This document shows, piece by piece, positions 17,082-26,555 of a stretch of DNA of 35,243 nt. Where the stretch lies: positions 1 through 35,243 of the forward strand of contig JASGCP010000008.1 of assembly GCA_030053995.1 (NCBI GenBank), written 5' to 3'. Every line of letters begins with the position of its first letter. Position 1 is the first letter of the stretch. The position numbers and the translations under genes were made by a program. The stretch is from Phycisphaerales bacterium (GTDB lineage Bacteria > Bacteroidota > Bacteroidia > Chitinophagales > Chitinophagaceae). The notes under the pieces are model-generated. The model was not told the origin of the DNA. It saw only the letters and a program-made list of their open reading frames with translations, and did not search any database.

Positions 17082-20000
17082 ATGTCCTACAAGTCATTGT
17101 TCTTTTCTCTATTGATCTTGCTGACTTTTCATACACAACAAGCACATAGTTTAGTTATACATGACAAAAACTATTTAACGAGTAGTTTTAATGACACTGA
17201 TTCAACCGGCACGCCCCTCGTTACAAAAAAATCAAAACTACTTGAATTTAAAGCTAAAATAGAAACGCTGTTTGATAAACTTAAAGGAACAATTAAATAT
17301 GTAGAAAGTTTGAATCTGGGTGGTATTATAGAACTTCCAGTTGGCATTAAAAGAACCATTCATAATAACTTGATAGAAATTGGCGTAACACATGTTCAAT
17401 TTTTACCGGAGTATGCTGTACTAACCGTCTTTGCTCATATTTGTATTCTTAACAAGGTTAATCTTTATTTTGGCGGGGATAATATTAAACTATCATATCA
17501 AGGTGGTATTATCGGCGATGGTAAATTAGTCCTCTTAGATGATGTAACCGTTCCTTTTCCGGGCAGTAGTTTTTCATTAGTGTTAAAAGGGGGAAAAGAA
17601 TTATCAGGCGTAGGCACCAACGAAAGCTATCTATCATTAGATTGTAATGGGTTTAAAGACTTAGGAATTTCTGCCGATCTTATCTTTCCAACGAGCCTTA
17701 TCGTTCCTGTTGATGAGACTACAGGTATGCGGCAACCGTACAAACAAGTTACCTGTTCTTTCAGTACCGTTGTAAGCGATTGGAACGACATTATTGTTAC
17801 CATTAATATCCCTAAGTTTGAAGTTACCCCACTCGACGGGTTTGTTTTTGAAAGCAAAGATGCTATCCTAGACCTTAGTGATCTTCGAAATTCTAGTGCC
17901 GTACACTTCCCATTAAACTACCTACCTTATTTAGACGCCGGACAGGCTGCACTGTGGAAGGGCGTATTTATTAGCAATCTAACTGTTACACTGCCACGCG
18001 CATTTAGAGTTAAGCAAGATAGTAGTAAACGCATTTCATTTATAGCTCACAATTTATTAATCGACAAAAACGGTGTAACCGGTGATTTTTCAGCAACCCA
18101 TATATTACCAATAGATGTGGGTACAGCCGGGGGGTGGGCTTTTTCTGTTGATAAACTGTTTCTATCCTTGCTCACCAATAACATAACTCAGGCAGGTTTT
18201 GAAGGTGAAGTGGGAATACCCATTTCAGAAAAAACGCGTTTCGGATATAAAGCAATTATTAATCCTAATAACGAATACCTACTCGCCGTAAAAACAATTG
18301 ATACTGCTAACTTCTCTTTTTGGAAAGCTCGGGCAACCTTGCTACCTAATTCCTATATAGAACTAAAATATGTTAATAACCGATTTAAACCATCAGCCTG
18401 TCTATCGGGTAGTTTAACGATTGACTTAAATGACCCTAAAAACAATAAAGTTAGTCCGCTTGGCAACTTTAAAGGTTTGGAGTTTAGGAATCTGAAAGTT
18501 TTCTCTGATGCCCCCTATTTGCAAGTAGAATATTTTGGATTTAAAGGTGAATTATCTTTTGCTCATTTTCCTATTAGTATCCGTGATATTAATTTTAGAA
18601 CCTTGCGTACCGAAGCTAAATTAGGCATCGATATAGGCGTCAATATTATGGAAAATAAATTCAGCGGCAATACAAAAATTAATTTAGTTAGTCAGCTCAT
18701 AGAAAAAGATGGTTATCAAAAATGGGATTTTTTAAAGATGGATGTGGACAAATTAGATGTTACAGCCGATATAGGACCAGCCTGTAAATTTAAGGGTAGT
18801 GTAGAATTTTTACGCGATCATTCTATATACGGGAATGGTTTTAGGGGCTCACTGGAGGCCTCGTTTTTAGACAATATAACCGTTCAAGCAAAAGCCATGT
18901 TTGCTAGTAATCGTTATCGATACTGGTTTGTTGATGCACGCGTTTTATTGTCATCAGGGATACCCTTAGGGGGACCTCTTTTTAAAATTACCGGCTTTGG
19001 CGGGGGCGCATCCTATCACCTAAAATCGCCTGAAGAAGGATTTGAACGGGATGCACTGTCGAGTGCCTATTATCCTAAATATATGCCCGATGAGCAATGT
19101 GGCTTAGGGGTTCGTGCCAGTGTTTATTTTAATATTGTTCAAAAATCTTTATCATCTGGTATGGCACTACTTGATATTGCTTGTAATAGCTCGGGCGGAA
19201 TCAATTACATAGCATTACTTGGTAAAGCTAAGTTCATGGCAGAAATTCCGTTTGCCGACAATATCAATAAACTAACTGATTTTTTTAATGAAACTAATAA
19301 AGGATTACATGAGGTAGTTGCTGGCACTAAAACAGCACAGGTTTTGGAAAAATTAGTTGCACAGGACCCCAGTGGATTAGCCAATAAAATTGCACCGCTC
19401 ACAACTGATTTGGTGAACGGATTTGAGGCTTCCGTTGGTATGCGTTATGATTTTACGCAAAAAGTTTTTCACAGTAATTTTGATTTTGTAGTAAATGCTG
19501 CCGGCGGTTTGCTCGTTGGAACTGGGGCAAACTACCAGGCAGGACACGGCGTTTTGCATATTGAGCCCAATAAGTGGTATTTACATTTTGGGGATCCCGC
19601 TCATCGTGTGGGACTAAAAGTAGGGCTGAAAAATTTTTCTGTACAAGCTGGCATGTACTTCATGATGGGCGATGACATACCGTCTCCACCACCGCCACCA
19701 CAAGAAGTCGCTGATATTCTCGGTCAAAGTCTTGAATCATTAACCTGTTTACGCCAATCTGACGAATTACAATTAGGTAAAGGTTTTGCTATGGGGGCTA
19801 ATATACAGATACACACGGGCGATCTGACTTTTTTAATTCTCTACGCTAACTTTAAAGCAGGTATAGGATTTGATGTTTTACTAAAACAGTACAGTGATTT
19901 TGTTTGTGCCGGCAGAAATGGTCCACCAGGTATTAACGGCTGGTATGCACAAGGGCAGGCTTATAGTTACCTGCAAGGAGAATTAGGCGTGCGTATTGAT

Positions 20001-21641
20001 TTACCATTTTTACAAGCTAAATATCCAATCATTCAAGCAGGTATAGCTTGTTTATTACAAGCTCAACTTCCAAACCCTTCTTGGTTTCGTGGCCAGGTCG
20101 GTGTAAATTTTAACCTGCTCAATGGCTTAGTCAAAGGTAATATGCAAATGAAAGTAACAATCGGCGACGCATGTGATTTGGTTTTGGATAATGGCAACCC
20201 TTTGGGTACAAGTATTATTGCTGATATTAGTCCTTCGCATCACGCACAAGGTATTGATGTTTTTACAGCCCCCCAGGTTGTTTTTAATATGCCTATCGGC
20301 AAGGAGTTTAGAGCAGATAATAAGAGTCAATCTTACAAAATCGTACTCGATACATTTATCATTACTAATAAAGGACAAGTAGTAATCGGCTCGACATCGT
20401 GGAACGAAGGACATAATCAGTTGATTTTTTCGCCTCACGAAATATTGCCACCAAACAGTTTACTCCAATTGCAAGTAGTTGTTAGTTTTCAAGAATGGAA
20501 GAATAATCGTTGGGAAACAATTATGGTTCGTGGAAAAAAAGGACAGGAAATTAAAACGGTTGATTTTGAAACAGGCACCGCCCCCGATGTTATCCCCTTG
20601 AGTAATATCGAATATGCTTACCCTATTCCAAATCAACACTATCTGTATAAAAATGAAACAGAAGCAGGTATCATTAAACTCAAAAAAGGGCAATCGTATC
20701 TCTTTGATACAAACTATATGTACAAAGTACAATTTTTACAGGGTGGGCATACAATAGCCGAAACAGACCTCCGCTATTATACTGATAAAAAAGAAGTGCA
20801 CTTTACACTCAAAGCACTCGATTTTAAAACAGCTTATCAAATAGTCTTCGTTGGTATTCCTAAGCAAACGCACAGTAAGCAAAGTAATACGGATCATTAT
20901 CAAAACATTCAAACACAAGATAATCAGTCGTATTCAGTTCGACAAGCACAGGCAGGAATTGTTATCAAAGATGAAGAAATAAGAAATCTTTTGTCGTATA
21001 ATTTTCAAACAAGTGCTTATGCTTTGTTTTCATCAAAAATAAAAGCGTTGAGTAATCCACGACCGTTAGTTTATAAATTAAGTAGCAATACAATCATGTT
21101 AGAAACAATGGTTAATACTATAGAGCCATTTGATGACATTGAAATTGCCGGCTCTGATTTTAATAAACCGGCGATTCAGCTAACAGCTATTTTAACCGAT
21201 AGTTTTTATCAAGATCAAATTGCCCCCTTGATATACAATCCACTTCGTCAATACAATCAACTAGTAGCCCTGAATAATAGAACGGCTTACCCATTAGGTA
21301 CCCCGCCCAATAAAGCACTCACGCCCATACCGAGTGGCTATACCCGTTCAACAAATACGACTGACGCACCATTCAATACACCACAAAACAGCCTATTCCC
21401 ATGGGGGTATAATTTAGATGAGCAATACAAATTGGATTTTCAAGATTTGCAATTGCAATGCGTAGCCTTATATATTGCACAAGTAGCCCCCTTGTATCCA
21501 AACTTTCCTTGGAGTATGATTCTGCAAGGACATAAACCGTTTATGAATTATGGATATTACGGTGTTCAAATGCAATACCAACTCCCTGATGGTCGGTTAA
21601 GAAGTGCTGATACTATTTTTTATTTTAATCCAATTCATTAA
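17082..21641 (+). CDS. Very large secreted beta-rich protein of unknown function
   Basis: A 1519-residue protein with a Sec signal peptide (hydrophobic stretch about 5-16, likely cleavage after QQAHS) and no further clear membrane helix. The sequence is dominated by short alternating hydrophobic strands with many Gly, Asn and Asp turns. Examples are IELPVGIKRTI near 83, WKGVFISNLTVTLPRAFR near 292-309 and GGPLFKITGFGGGASY near 635. A proline run (IPSPPPPPQE, about 869-878) separates the first long region from the next. Around 1047-1160, ADISPSHHAQGIDVFTAP and VVFNMPIGKEF resemble a bacterial Ig-like (Big_5) domain; this is only a resemblance. The C-terminus lacks a recognisable T9SS sorting domain. 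The FN3 protein gene starts six bases after its stop, so the two are almost certainly one operon. I do not recognise the family. Confidence 0.8.
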   Translation: MSYKSLFFSLLILLTFHTQQAHSLVIHDKNYLTSSFNDTDSTGTPLVTKKSKLLEFKAKIETLFDKLKGTIKYVESLNLGGIIELPVGIKRTIHNNLIEIGVTHVQFLPEYAVLTVFAHICILNKVNLYFGGDNIKLSYQGGIIGDGKLVLLDDVTVPFPGSSFSLVLKGGKELSGVGTNESYLSLDCNGFKDLGISADLIFPTSLIVPVDETTGMRQPYKQVTCSFSTVVSDWNDIIVTINIPKFEVTPLDGFVFESKDAILDLSDLRNSSAVHFPLNYLPYLDAGQAALWKGVFISNLTVTLPRAFRVKQDSSKRISFIAHNLLIDKNGVTGDFSATHILPIDVGTAGGWAFSVDKLFLSLLTNNITQAGFEGEVGIPISEKTRFGYKAIINPNNEYLLAVKTIDTANFSFWKARATLLPNSYIELKYVNNRFKPSACLSGSLTIDLNDPKNNKVSPLGNFKGLEFRNLKVFSDAPYLQVEYFGFKGELSFAHFPISIRDINFRTLRTEAKLGIDIGVNIMENKFSGNTKINLVSQLIEKDGYQKWDFLKMDVDKLDVTADIGPACKFKGSVEFLRDHSIYGNGFRGSLEASFLDNITVQAKAMFASNRYRYWFVDARVLLSSGIPLGGPLFKITGFGGGASYHLKSPEEGFERDALSSAYYPKYMPDEQCGLGVRASVYFNIVQKSLSSGMALLDIACNSSGGINYIALLGKAKFMAEIPFADNINKLTDFFNETNKGLHEVVAGTKTAQVLEKLVAQDPSGLANKIAPLTTDLVNGFEASVGMRYDFTQKVFHSNFDFVVNAAGGLLVGTGANYQAGHGVLHIEPNKWYLHFGDPAHRVGLKVGLKNFSVQAGMYFMMGDDIPSPPPPPQEVADILGQSLESLTCLRQSDELQLGKGFAMGANIQIHTGDLTFLILYANFKAGIGFDVLLKQYSDFVCAGRNGPPGINGWYAQGQAYSYLQGELGVRIDLPFLQAKYPIIQAGIACLLQAQLPNPSWFRGQVGVNFNLLNGLVKGNMQMKVTIGDACDLVLDNGNPLGTSIIADISPSHHAQGIDVFTAPQVVFNMPIGKEFRADNKSQSYKIVLDTFIITNKGQVVIGSTSWNEGHNQLIFSPHEILPPNSLLQLQVVVSFQEWKNNRWETIMVRGKKGQEIKTVDFETGTAPDVIPLSNIEYAYPIPNQHYLYKNETEAGIIKLKKGQSYLFDTNYMYKVQFLQGGHTIAETDLRYYTDKKEVHFTLKALDFKTAYQIVFVGIPKQTHSKQSNTDHYQNIQTQDNQSYSVRQAQAGIVIKDEEIRNLLSYNFQTSAYALFSSKIKALSNPRPLVYKLSSNTIMLETMVNTIEPFDDIEIAGSDFNKPAIQLTAILTDSFYQDQIAPLIYNPLRQYNQLVALNNRTAYPLGTPPNKALTPIPSGYTRSTNTTDAPFNTPQNSLFPWGYNLDEQYKLDFQDLQLQCVALYIAQVAPLYPNFPWSMILQGHKPFMNYGYYGVQMQYQLPDGRLRSADTIFYFNPIH

Positions 21642-21647
21642 AATTGT

Positions 21648-23720
21648 ATGCCCATGAAACGAATACCTATATTTTTATTGTATCTAACACTTGGGATACC
21701 ATTATGTGCAACTGCCACTGCAAACGATCCTGCCATCAAAGTTATTGCCGAAGCTACCATACATACAATTCGATTGCGCTGGGCAACTAATACCCCTGAA
21801 TCTTGGCAATTTACCAATCAGTGCGGATTTAGAATAGAACGCATAACTATTCTTAGAGATAATCATCTGTTAATGATACCTGAAAAAATTGTACTGAACA
21901 AGGTGGCGGTGAAACCTCAAGAACTTACTGCATGGATACCGTATATTAAAGAAAACCCCACCGCTGCGGTTATTGCTCAAGCTCTTTATGGAAAATATTT
22001 TTCTATGAGTACTGAGAACAACCGTATCGTAGAAATTATTAATCAATCTACCGAGCAAGTGCAACGATACACCGCCTCAATGCTCGTTAGTGATCACTGC
22101 TTCCCCTGTTCATTATTAGCAGGCTCTGGCTTTGTCGATTCAAGTGTCCACGAAAACGAAAAATACCTTTATCGTATTAGCCCTTGGATAGAACCCCAAG
22201 GGTATAGAATTGATACGGGACTTGTTTTTGTTAGCCCCCTTGATACCCCAACGCACCCACCGATGCATCATGTTTCGCATCAGTTTAACAACCGTGCAAT
22301 AATGTTATCATGGAATACCGAAACACTACAACCTTATTATACTGCCTATCAGATAGAACGATCGATTGACCAAGGAAAGCATTTTGTAGCTATTAGTAAA
22401 GAACCTTTTGCTAATACTACCAATACTAATATAGTTATGGTTTTTGATTCCTTAGCCGATAACAAAACGGTATATCAATATCGTGTACGCGGCATGACAG
22501 CTTTTGGAGAATTAGGCCCCGCTTCGCTACCAATTATCGGGCACGGCATTGAACCGCTCACGGCTATCCCTGTAATTACAAAACAGGAAGCACTATCATT
22601 TAAAGAAGTTCAAATTACATGGACTTTTGATCAGGTGCAACAGGACTTATTAAAAAATTTTAGACTAAACCAAGCTCAAAATATTGCAGGACCATATAAA
22701 ACAATCGTGGATCATATTAGTCCCCTACAAAGAACGATTAGTTACTATACAAAGGAACCAACGAGCTATATAACAATTACTGCAATCGGCAAAGATAGTA
22801 GTCAGCAATTAACCTCATTACCGGTATTAGTCATGCTGATTGATTCAATACCACCGCAAGCACCTAAAAATGTAAGGGGTAGTATCGATTCTAATGGTGT
22901 TGTCCGTCTGTCTTGGAATAAAAATAAAGAAGATGATTTACTGGGCTACCGCGTTTTATTTGCTAATGCCCCAAAAGATGAGTTTACTGTCAGAACAACT
23001 AATATTATACAAGATACACTTTACAAGGATACCCTATCCCTTGAAACACTGAATAAGAAAATATTTTACAAAATTGTGGCATTAGATAAGCATTATAATC
23101 AATCAAATACATCATCGGCGTGTGTATTAGAAAAGCCGAATATTATTCCTCCAACAAATCCGCTATTTACAAATTATAAAATTACAGGCGGCATTGTTAC
23201 TATTTATTGGATGAATAGTCCCGATAATGATATTATCAGTCATGAACTCTATAGAAGAATAGCAATAGATTCAAGCAAATGGCAACTGTTGGCAATTTGT
23301 ACCGATAAAACAAATGTTTATAGAGATAGCACTGCACGGACTCATACACCTTACCTATATAATCTGGTCGCTAAAAATAAAGCGGGGCTCAAAACACCTA
23401 CACCCGTGCAATTAAAGGTATATACGCCCGTACAGCACCAAATCAATCTACCCGTTACCATAAATTATGTTGTTAATAGAGAAGAAAAATACATTGACAT
23501 TTTATGGAAAAATCCTTTTGACCAGACGGTTACTTGGCTACTACTGAAAGCCCCATTAGGAAAACCATTAACCCCTTGGCGTACAATTACTGAACCAACA
23601 GACCAATATCAAGTTCGTGATGATCAACTCATAATTAATACGCCTTATCAATACGGTATTCAAGCTTTTTTGTCCGATGGTACAACCAGTGTAATTAAAG
23701 AAGTGCAGATTATGTATTAA
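21648..23720 (+). CDS. Secreted fibronectin type III repeat protein
   Basis: A 690-residue protein with a signal peptide (RIPIFLLYLTLGIPLCATA, cleavage near residue 22-24). At least three to four FN3-like modules can be seen, each with a Trp in strand B or C and a Tyr-x-Val/Ile strand near the end. The strands are ITLSWNTE-like at about 220 (IMLSWNTETLQPYY), VQITWTFD (about 323), VRLSWNKNKEDDLLGYRV (about 420), VTIYWMNSPDNDIISHELY (about 523) and IDILWKNPF (about 620). There is no catalytic domain. The N-terminal 200 residues are unassigned. It is encoded directly after the 1519-residue secreted protein and is probably its partner, a surface or periplasmic assembly; this is inference from the operon. 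No T9SS C-terminal domain is recognisable. Confidence 0.8.
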   Translation: MPMKRIPIFLLYLTLGIPLCATATANDPAIKVIAEATIHTIRLRWATNTPESWQFTNQCGFRIERITILRDNHLLMIPEKIVLNKVAVKPQELTAWIPYIKENPTAAVIAQALYGKYFSMSTENNRIVEIINQSTEQVQRYTASMLVSDHCFPCSLLAGSGFVDSSVHENEKYLYRISPWIEPQGYRIDTGLVFVSPLDTPTHPPMHHVSHQFNNRAIMLSWNTETLQPYYTAYQIERSIDQGKHFVAISKEPFANTTNTNIVMVFDSLADNKTVYQYRVRGMTAFGELGPASLPIIGHGIEPLTAIPVITKQEALSFKEVQITWTFDQVQQDLLKNFRLNQAQNIAGPYKTIVDHISPLQRTISYYTKEPTSYITITAIGKDSSQQLTSLPVLVMLIDSIPPQAPKNVRGSIDSNGVVRLSWNKNKEDDLLGYRVLFANAPKDEFTVRTTNIIQDTLYKDTLSLETLNKKIFYKIVALDKHYNQSNTSSACVLEKPNIIPPTNPLFTNYKITGGIVTIYWMNSPDNDIISHELYRRIAIDSSKWQLLAICTDKTNVYRDSTARTHTPYLYNLVAKNKAGLKTPTPVQLKVYTPVQHQINLPVTINYVVNREEKYIDILWKNPFDQTVTWLLLKAPLGKPLTPWRTITEPTDQYQVRDDQLIINTPYQYGIQAFLSDGTTSVIKEVQIMY

Positions 23721-23775
23721 TTTTTTAGAATCCAAAAATCTTTAATTGTGCTATTTATTTTAGCTTTAATTGATG

Positions 23776-23783
23776 TAAATTTG
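23776..23783 (+). promoter_or_regulatory. Possible -7 promoter element for the hydrolase gene
   Basis: TAAATTTG matches TAnnTTTG in the 199-base gap between the FN3 gene and the hydrolase gene. It is about 137 bases before the ATG at 23920, and the nearest TTG upstream is too far for a standard -33 element, so this is a tentative call. Confidence 0.35.
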
Positions 23784-23919
23784 CAAAAAAATAGGGCAAA
23801 AGATTGTATCACTACGATTTAATACTTAAATGAATAAAAGAGTGTTTCCGACTACAACCTTGTAAAAATCGACCTATTACCTTTTTTATCGTATTAACCA
23901 CTTCGTAAATTCACCTGCT

Positions 23920-24753
23920 ATGATTGCATTAGTTGAAAAAACTTTTTCATATAAAAATACAATTCAAACTTATAAAATAGGTGGCAAGGGTAAACCCGTT
24001 CTGTTCATACATGGCTTAGCATTAAACCAAACAATATGGACATCGTTAATAGAAGCTATAGGTCCACAACACCAAATCATTCTACCCATATTACCCGGAA
24101 TTGGGTACTCTCAAATTTTACCGGGGCCAGTTGATATAACAGATTATGCTTATATGATCAAGGCTATTATAGATAAAGAACAATTAGAAGATATTTGTTT
24201 GATGGGGCATAGTTTAGGTGGCTATATTATATTAGAATATATCCATCTGTTTTCAGAAAACCAATTGTCAGGCTGGGGACTTATTCACTCAAATGCATTA
24301 ATAGAACCAGAAGAAAAAATAGAAGTGAGAAAAGAAATACTCAAATGGGTAAGGCAAGATGGCGAAGTGGCTAAAGATTATTTGATACCGCTCATAGAAA
24401 AAGACTTTGCCCCACAAAGCAAAAAAAAAATGCCCATGGTTATAGCTCATACTATTAAAATTGGCTTAAATTGTCCTTTAAATAGCTATATCCAACAAAA
24501 TGAACTAGTTATTAAACGACAAGCTCGAGCATCAACACTTACTGATACACAAAAACCAGTACTGATTATACTCGGTAAGTATGATGATATTCTAGATTTG
24601 AATGACATGATACCGCTAAGCAAACAAACAAAACAAGCACATACCTTTACTTTAGAAGAATCGGGACATTTTGGGATGCTTGAGGAACCCACCATTTTTA
24701 ATAATATCGTCAAGGATTTTATTACAAACACCTGCAATAATGGTGGAGCATAG
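23920..24753 (+). CDS. Alpha/beta hydrolase
   Basis: A 277-residue cytosolic alpha/beta-hydrolase-fold protein. The oxyanion-loop segment is VLFIHGLALN (about 27-36), the nucleophile elbow is MGHSLGGY with the active Ser near residue 100, the acid is likely the Asp in ILGKYDDILDL, and the general base is the His in ESGHFGMLEEP near residue 247. All three triad members are present, so it should be active. The substrate cannot be read from sequence; esterases, lactonases and C-C hydrolases share this pattern. It stands upstream of the START-like gene on the same strand, with a 175-base gap. Confidence 0.88.
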   Translation: MIALVEKTFSYKNTIQTYKIGGKGKPVLFIHGLALNQTIWTSLIEAIGPQHQIILPILPGIGYSQILPGPVDITDYAYMIKAIIDKEQLEDICLMGHSLGGYIILEYIHLFSENQLSGWGLIHSNALIEPEEKIEVRKEILKWVRQDGEVAKDYLIPLIEKDFAPQSKKKMPMVIAHTIKIGLNCPLNSYIQQNELVIKRQARASTLTDTQKPVLIILGKYDDILDLNDMIPLSKQTKQAHTFTLEESGHFGMLEEPTIFNNIVKDFITNTCNNGGA

Positions 24754-24928
24754 ACTCAAAATGGATAATATCTTTTATACTGGGTAAGGTGGTTTATTAT
24801 CTTCTATAGGTTTTAAAGAAAGACTTATAGGATAAAAAATATTTTATATTTTTTTACAGGCTATTTATTATATTGCAAGGACTATCACCCGTACCTCAAG
24901 TTTATAACGATCTTAATTTTCAAAAAAT

Positions 24929-25342
24929 ATGAATATCAAAAAGGAAAAATTTACGCTACAATATAAGGTTAAGTCTGCCCCCAATATATTATTTGAATTT
25001 CTCAGTACCCCTTCTGGATTACAAGAGTGGTTTGCTGATACCGTTAATTTAAAAGGCGATGTTTATGTATTCACCTGGGATCAACAAGAAGAATATGCAA
25101 AACTAATTGCTAAAGAACAAAATAGATTTGTACGATTTCAACGAGTAGCTAACTACAAGAATGTAAAACCATCAACGACCGAACCACCCGAAGATTATTT
25201 TGAATTTAATATCCAACAAACTGAAATATCAAATCAAACAGTTTTAGAAATTACTGATTTCGCTCCTTCTAAAGATATTAATACGCAAAAAAACCTTTGG
25301 GGCTTTCAGGTAAAGGAATTATTGCATAGAATTGGTAGTTAA
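24929..25342 (+). CDS. START-like (SRPBCC superfamily) domain protein
   Basis: A 137-residue single-domain protein. FTLQYKVKSAPNILFEFLST is the first strand and helix of an SRPBCC fold. SGLQEWFADTVNLKGDVYVF carries the LxxWFAD pattern seen in AHSA1-like and Bacteroidota START-like proteins, and VLEITDFAPSKDIN precedes the long C-terminal helix. Its length fits the family. Members bind hydrophobic ligands or act as co-chaperones; no specific role can be assigned. Its end marks the left flank of the EcoRI-type system. Confidence 0.85.
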   Translation: MNIKKEKFTLQYKVKSAPNILFEFLSTPSGLQEWFADTVNLKGDVYVFTWDQQEEYAKLIAKEQNRFVRFQRVANYKNVKPSTTEPPEDYFEFNIQQTEISNQTVLEITDFAPSKDINTQKNLWGFQVKELLHRIGS

Positions 25343-25568
25343 TATTCACCCTGCCAGCCATGCTTATTTTTCATTCTAAGAATAATTTACAAGTATTGTT
25401 TAATATTAAGCCAATATCTAAAAAGGTTAGTTTAATTAATTTTGGCAATTATATATTTACAGGTACTAAATATCTAAGAATTTGACTATCAATTATTTAT
25501 ATTTTACAAGTTTTTAATATTCATTTATTATCTTTACAACTTCAAGTAAATAACAAAAGCAAAGGCTA

Positions 25569-26555
25569 TTGGAAAAGATATTAAACAGAACATTGCACAT
25601 TGCTAAGTCTTCAAAAAAAGATGAGTTTTATACCCAACTACCAGATATTGAAAATGAACTGCAACACTACAAAGAACACTTTAAAAACAAAGTAGTTTTT
25701 TGTAATTCTGACGATCCAAGAAATAGTAATTTTTTTAAATACTTTGCATACAATTTTGAAAATTTAGGACTAAAAAAAATAATAACTATTGGTTATAAAA
25801 ATCAAGAGAAAAATTTATTCTTTCAAGGAGAATCTGAAAAAGCAGTGTTTCTTGAATACCATAGTAGTATCCATGACAAAAAAATTACCAATGCAGAAGA
25901 AATGGGCATAAAAAATTGCACGGGTAACGGTGATTTTCGTAGCAAAGAATCCATTGAACTTCTGAAAAAATCCGATATTGTTGTAACCAATCCCCCATTT
26001 TCTTTGTTTAGAGAATATGTTGACCAATTGGTGAAATATGAAAAAAAATTTTTAATAATTGGAAACATTAATGCAATAACATACAAAGAGATTTTTAAAT
26101 TAATCAAAGAAAATAAGGTTTGGTTAGGTATCAATATGGGTAGAGGTATTTCAGGTTTTATAGTTCCCGAAGATTATAAATTATTTGGAACAGAAACTCG
26201 TATAGATAAAAATGGTAATCGAATAGTTGCAACAAATAATTGCTTATGGTTAACAAATTTGGACACATTGAGACGCCACGAAGACATAGTGCTAACTAAA
26301 AAATATTATGGCAACGAAAGGGCATATCCTAAGTTTGATAATTATGATGCAATAAATGTAAATAAAACGCAAGATATACCAATGGATTATGACGGCGTAA
26401 TAGGTGTGCCCATTACATTTTTACATAAATACAATCCCGAACAATTTGAACTAATTAAATTTAGAAAAGGAAATGACGAAAAAGATTTATCTATAAATGG
26501 CCAGTGTACATATTTTAGAATTTTAATCAAAAATAAAAGACGCTCAATATTTTAA
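25569..26555 (+). CDS. M.EcoRI-like adenine-N6 DNA methyltransferase (predicted GAATTC)
   Basis: Methylates adenine in the EcoRI site, protecting DNA from the partner endonuclease. The 328-residue protein follows M.EcoRI, as I recall it, along its length: KDEFYTQ near residue 17, FCNSDDPRNSNFFKYFA (44-60), the catalytic motif DIVVTNPPFSLFREY with NPPF at 141-144, then FLIIGNINAITYKE, GISGFIVPE, NNCLWLTNLD and FELIKFRKGNDEKDLSING. The start is a TTG at 25569: an in-frame stop lies at 25551, no ATG is available before the conserved region, and the TTG gives the right N-terminal length. Its stop overlaps the endonuclease start (TAATG). The gene order, methyltransferase first, is the reverse of the E. 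coli plasmid system. Confidence 0.95.
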   Translation: MEKILNRTLHIAKSSKKDEFYTQLPDIENELQHYKEHFKNKVVFCNSDDPRNSNFFKYFAYNFENLGLKKIITIGYKNQEKNLFFQGESEKAVFLEYHSSIHDKKITNAEEMGIKNCTGNGDFRSKESIELLKKSDIVVTNPPFSLFREYVDQLVKYEKKFLIIGNINAITYKEIFKLIKENKVWLGINMGRGISGFIVPEDYKLFGTETRIDKNGNRIVATNNCLWLTNLDTLRRHEDIVLTKKYYGNERAYPKFDNYDAINVNKTQDIPMDYDGVIGVPITFLHKYNPEQFELIKFRKGNDEKDLSINGQCTYFRILIKNKRRSIF

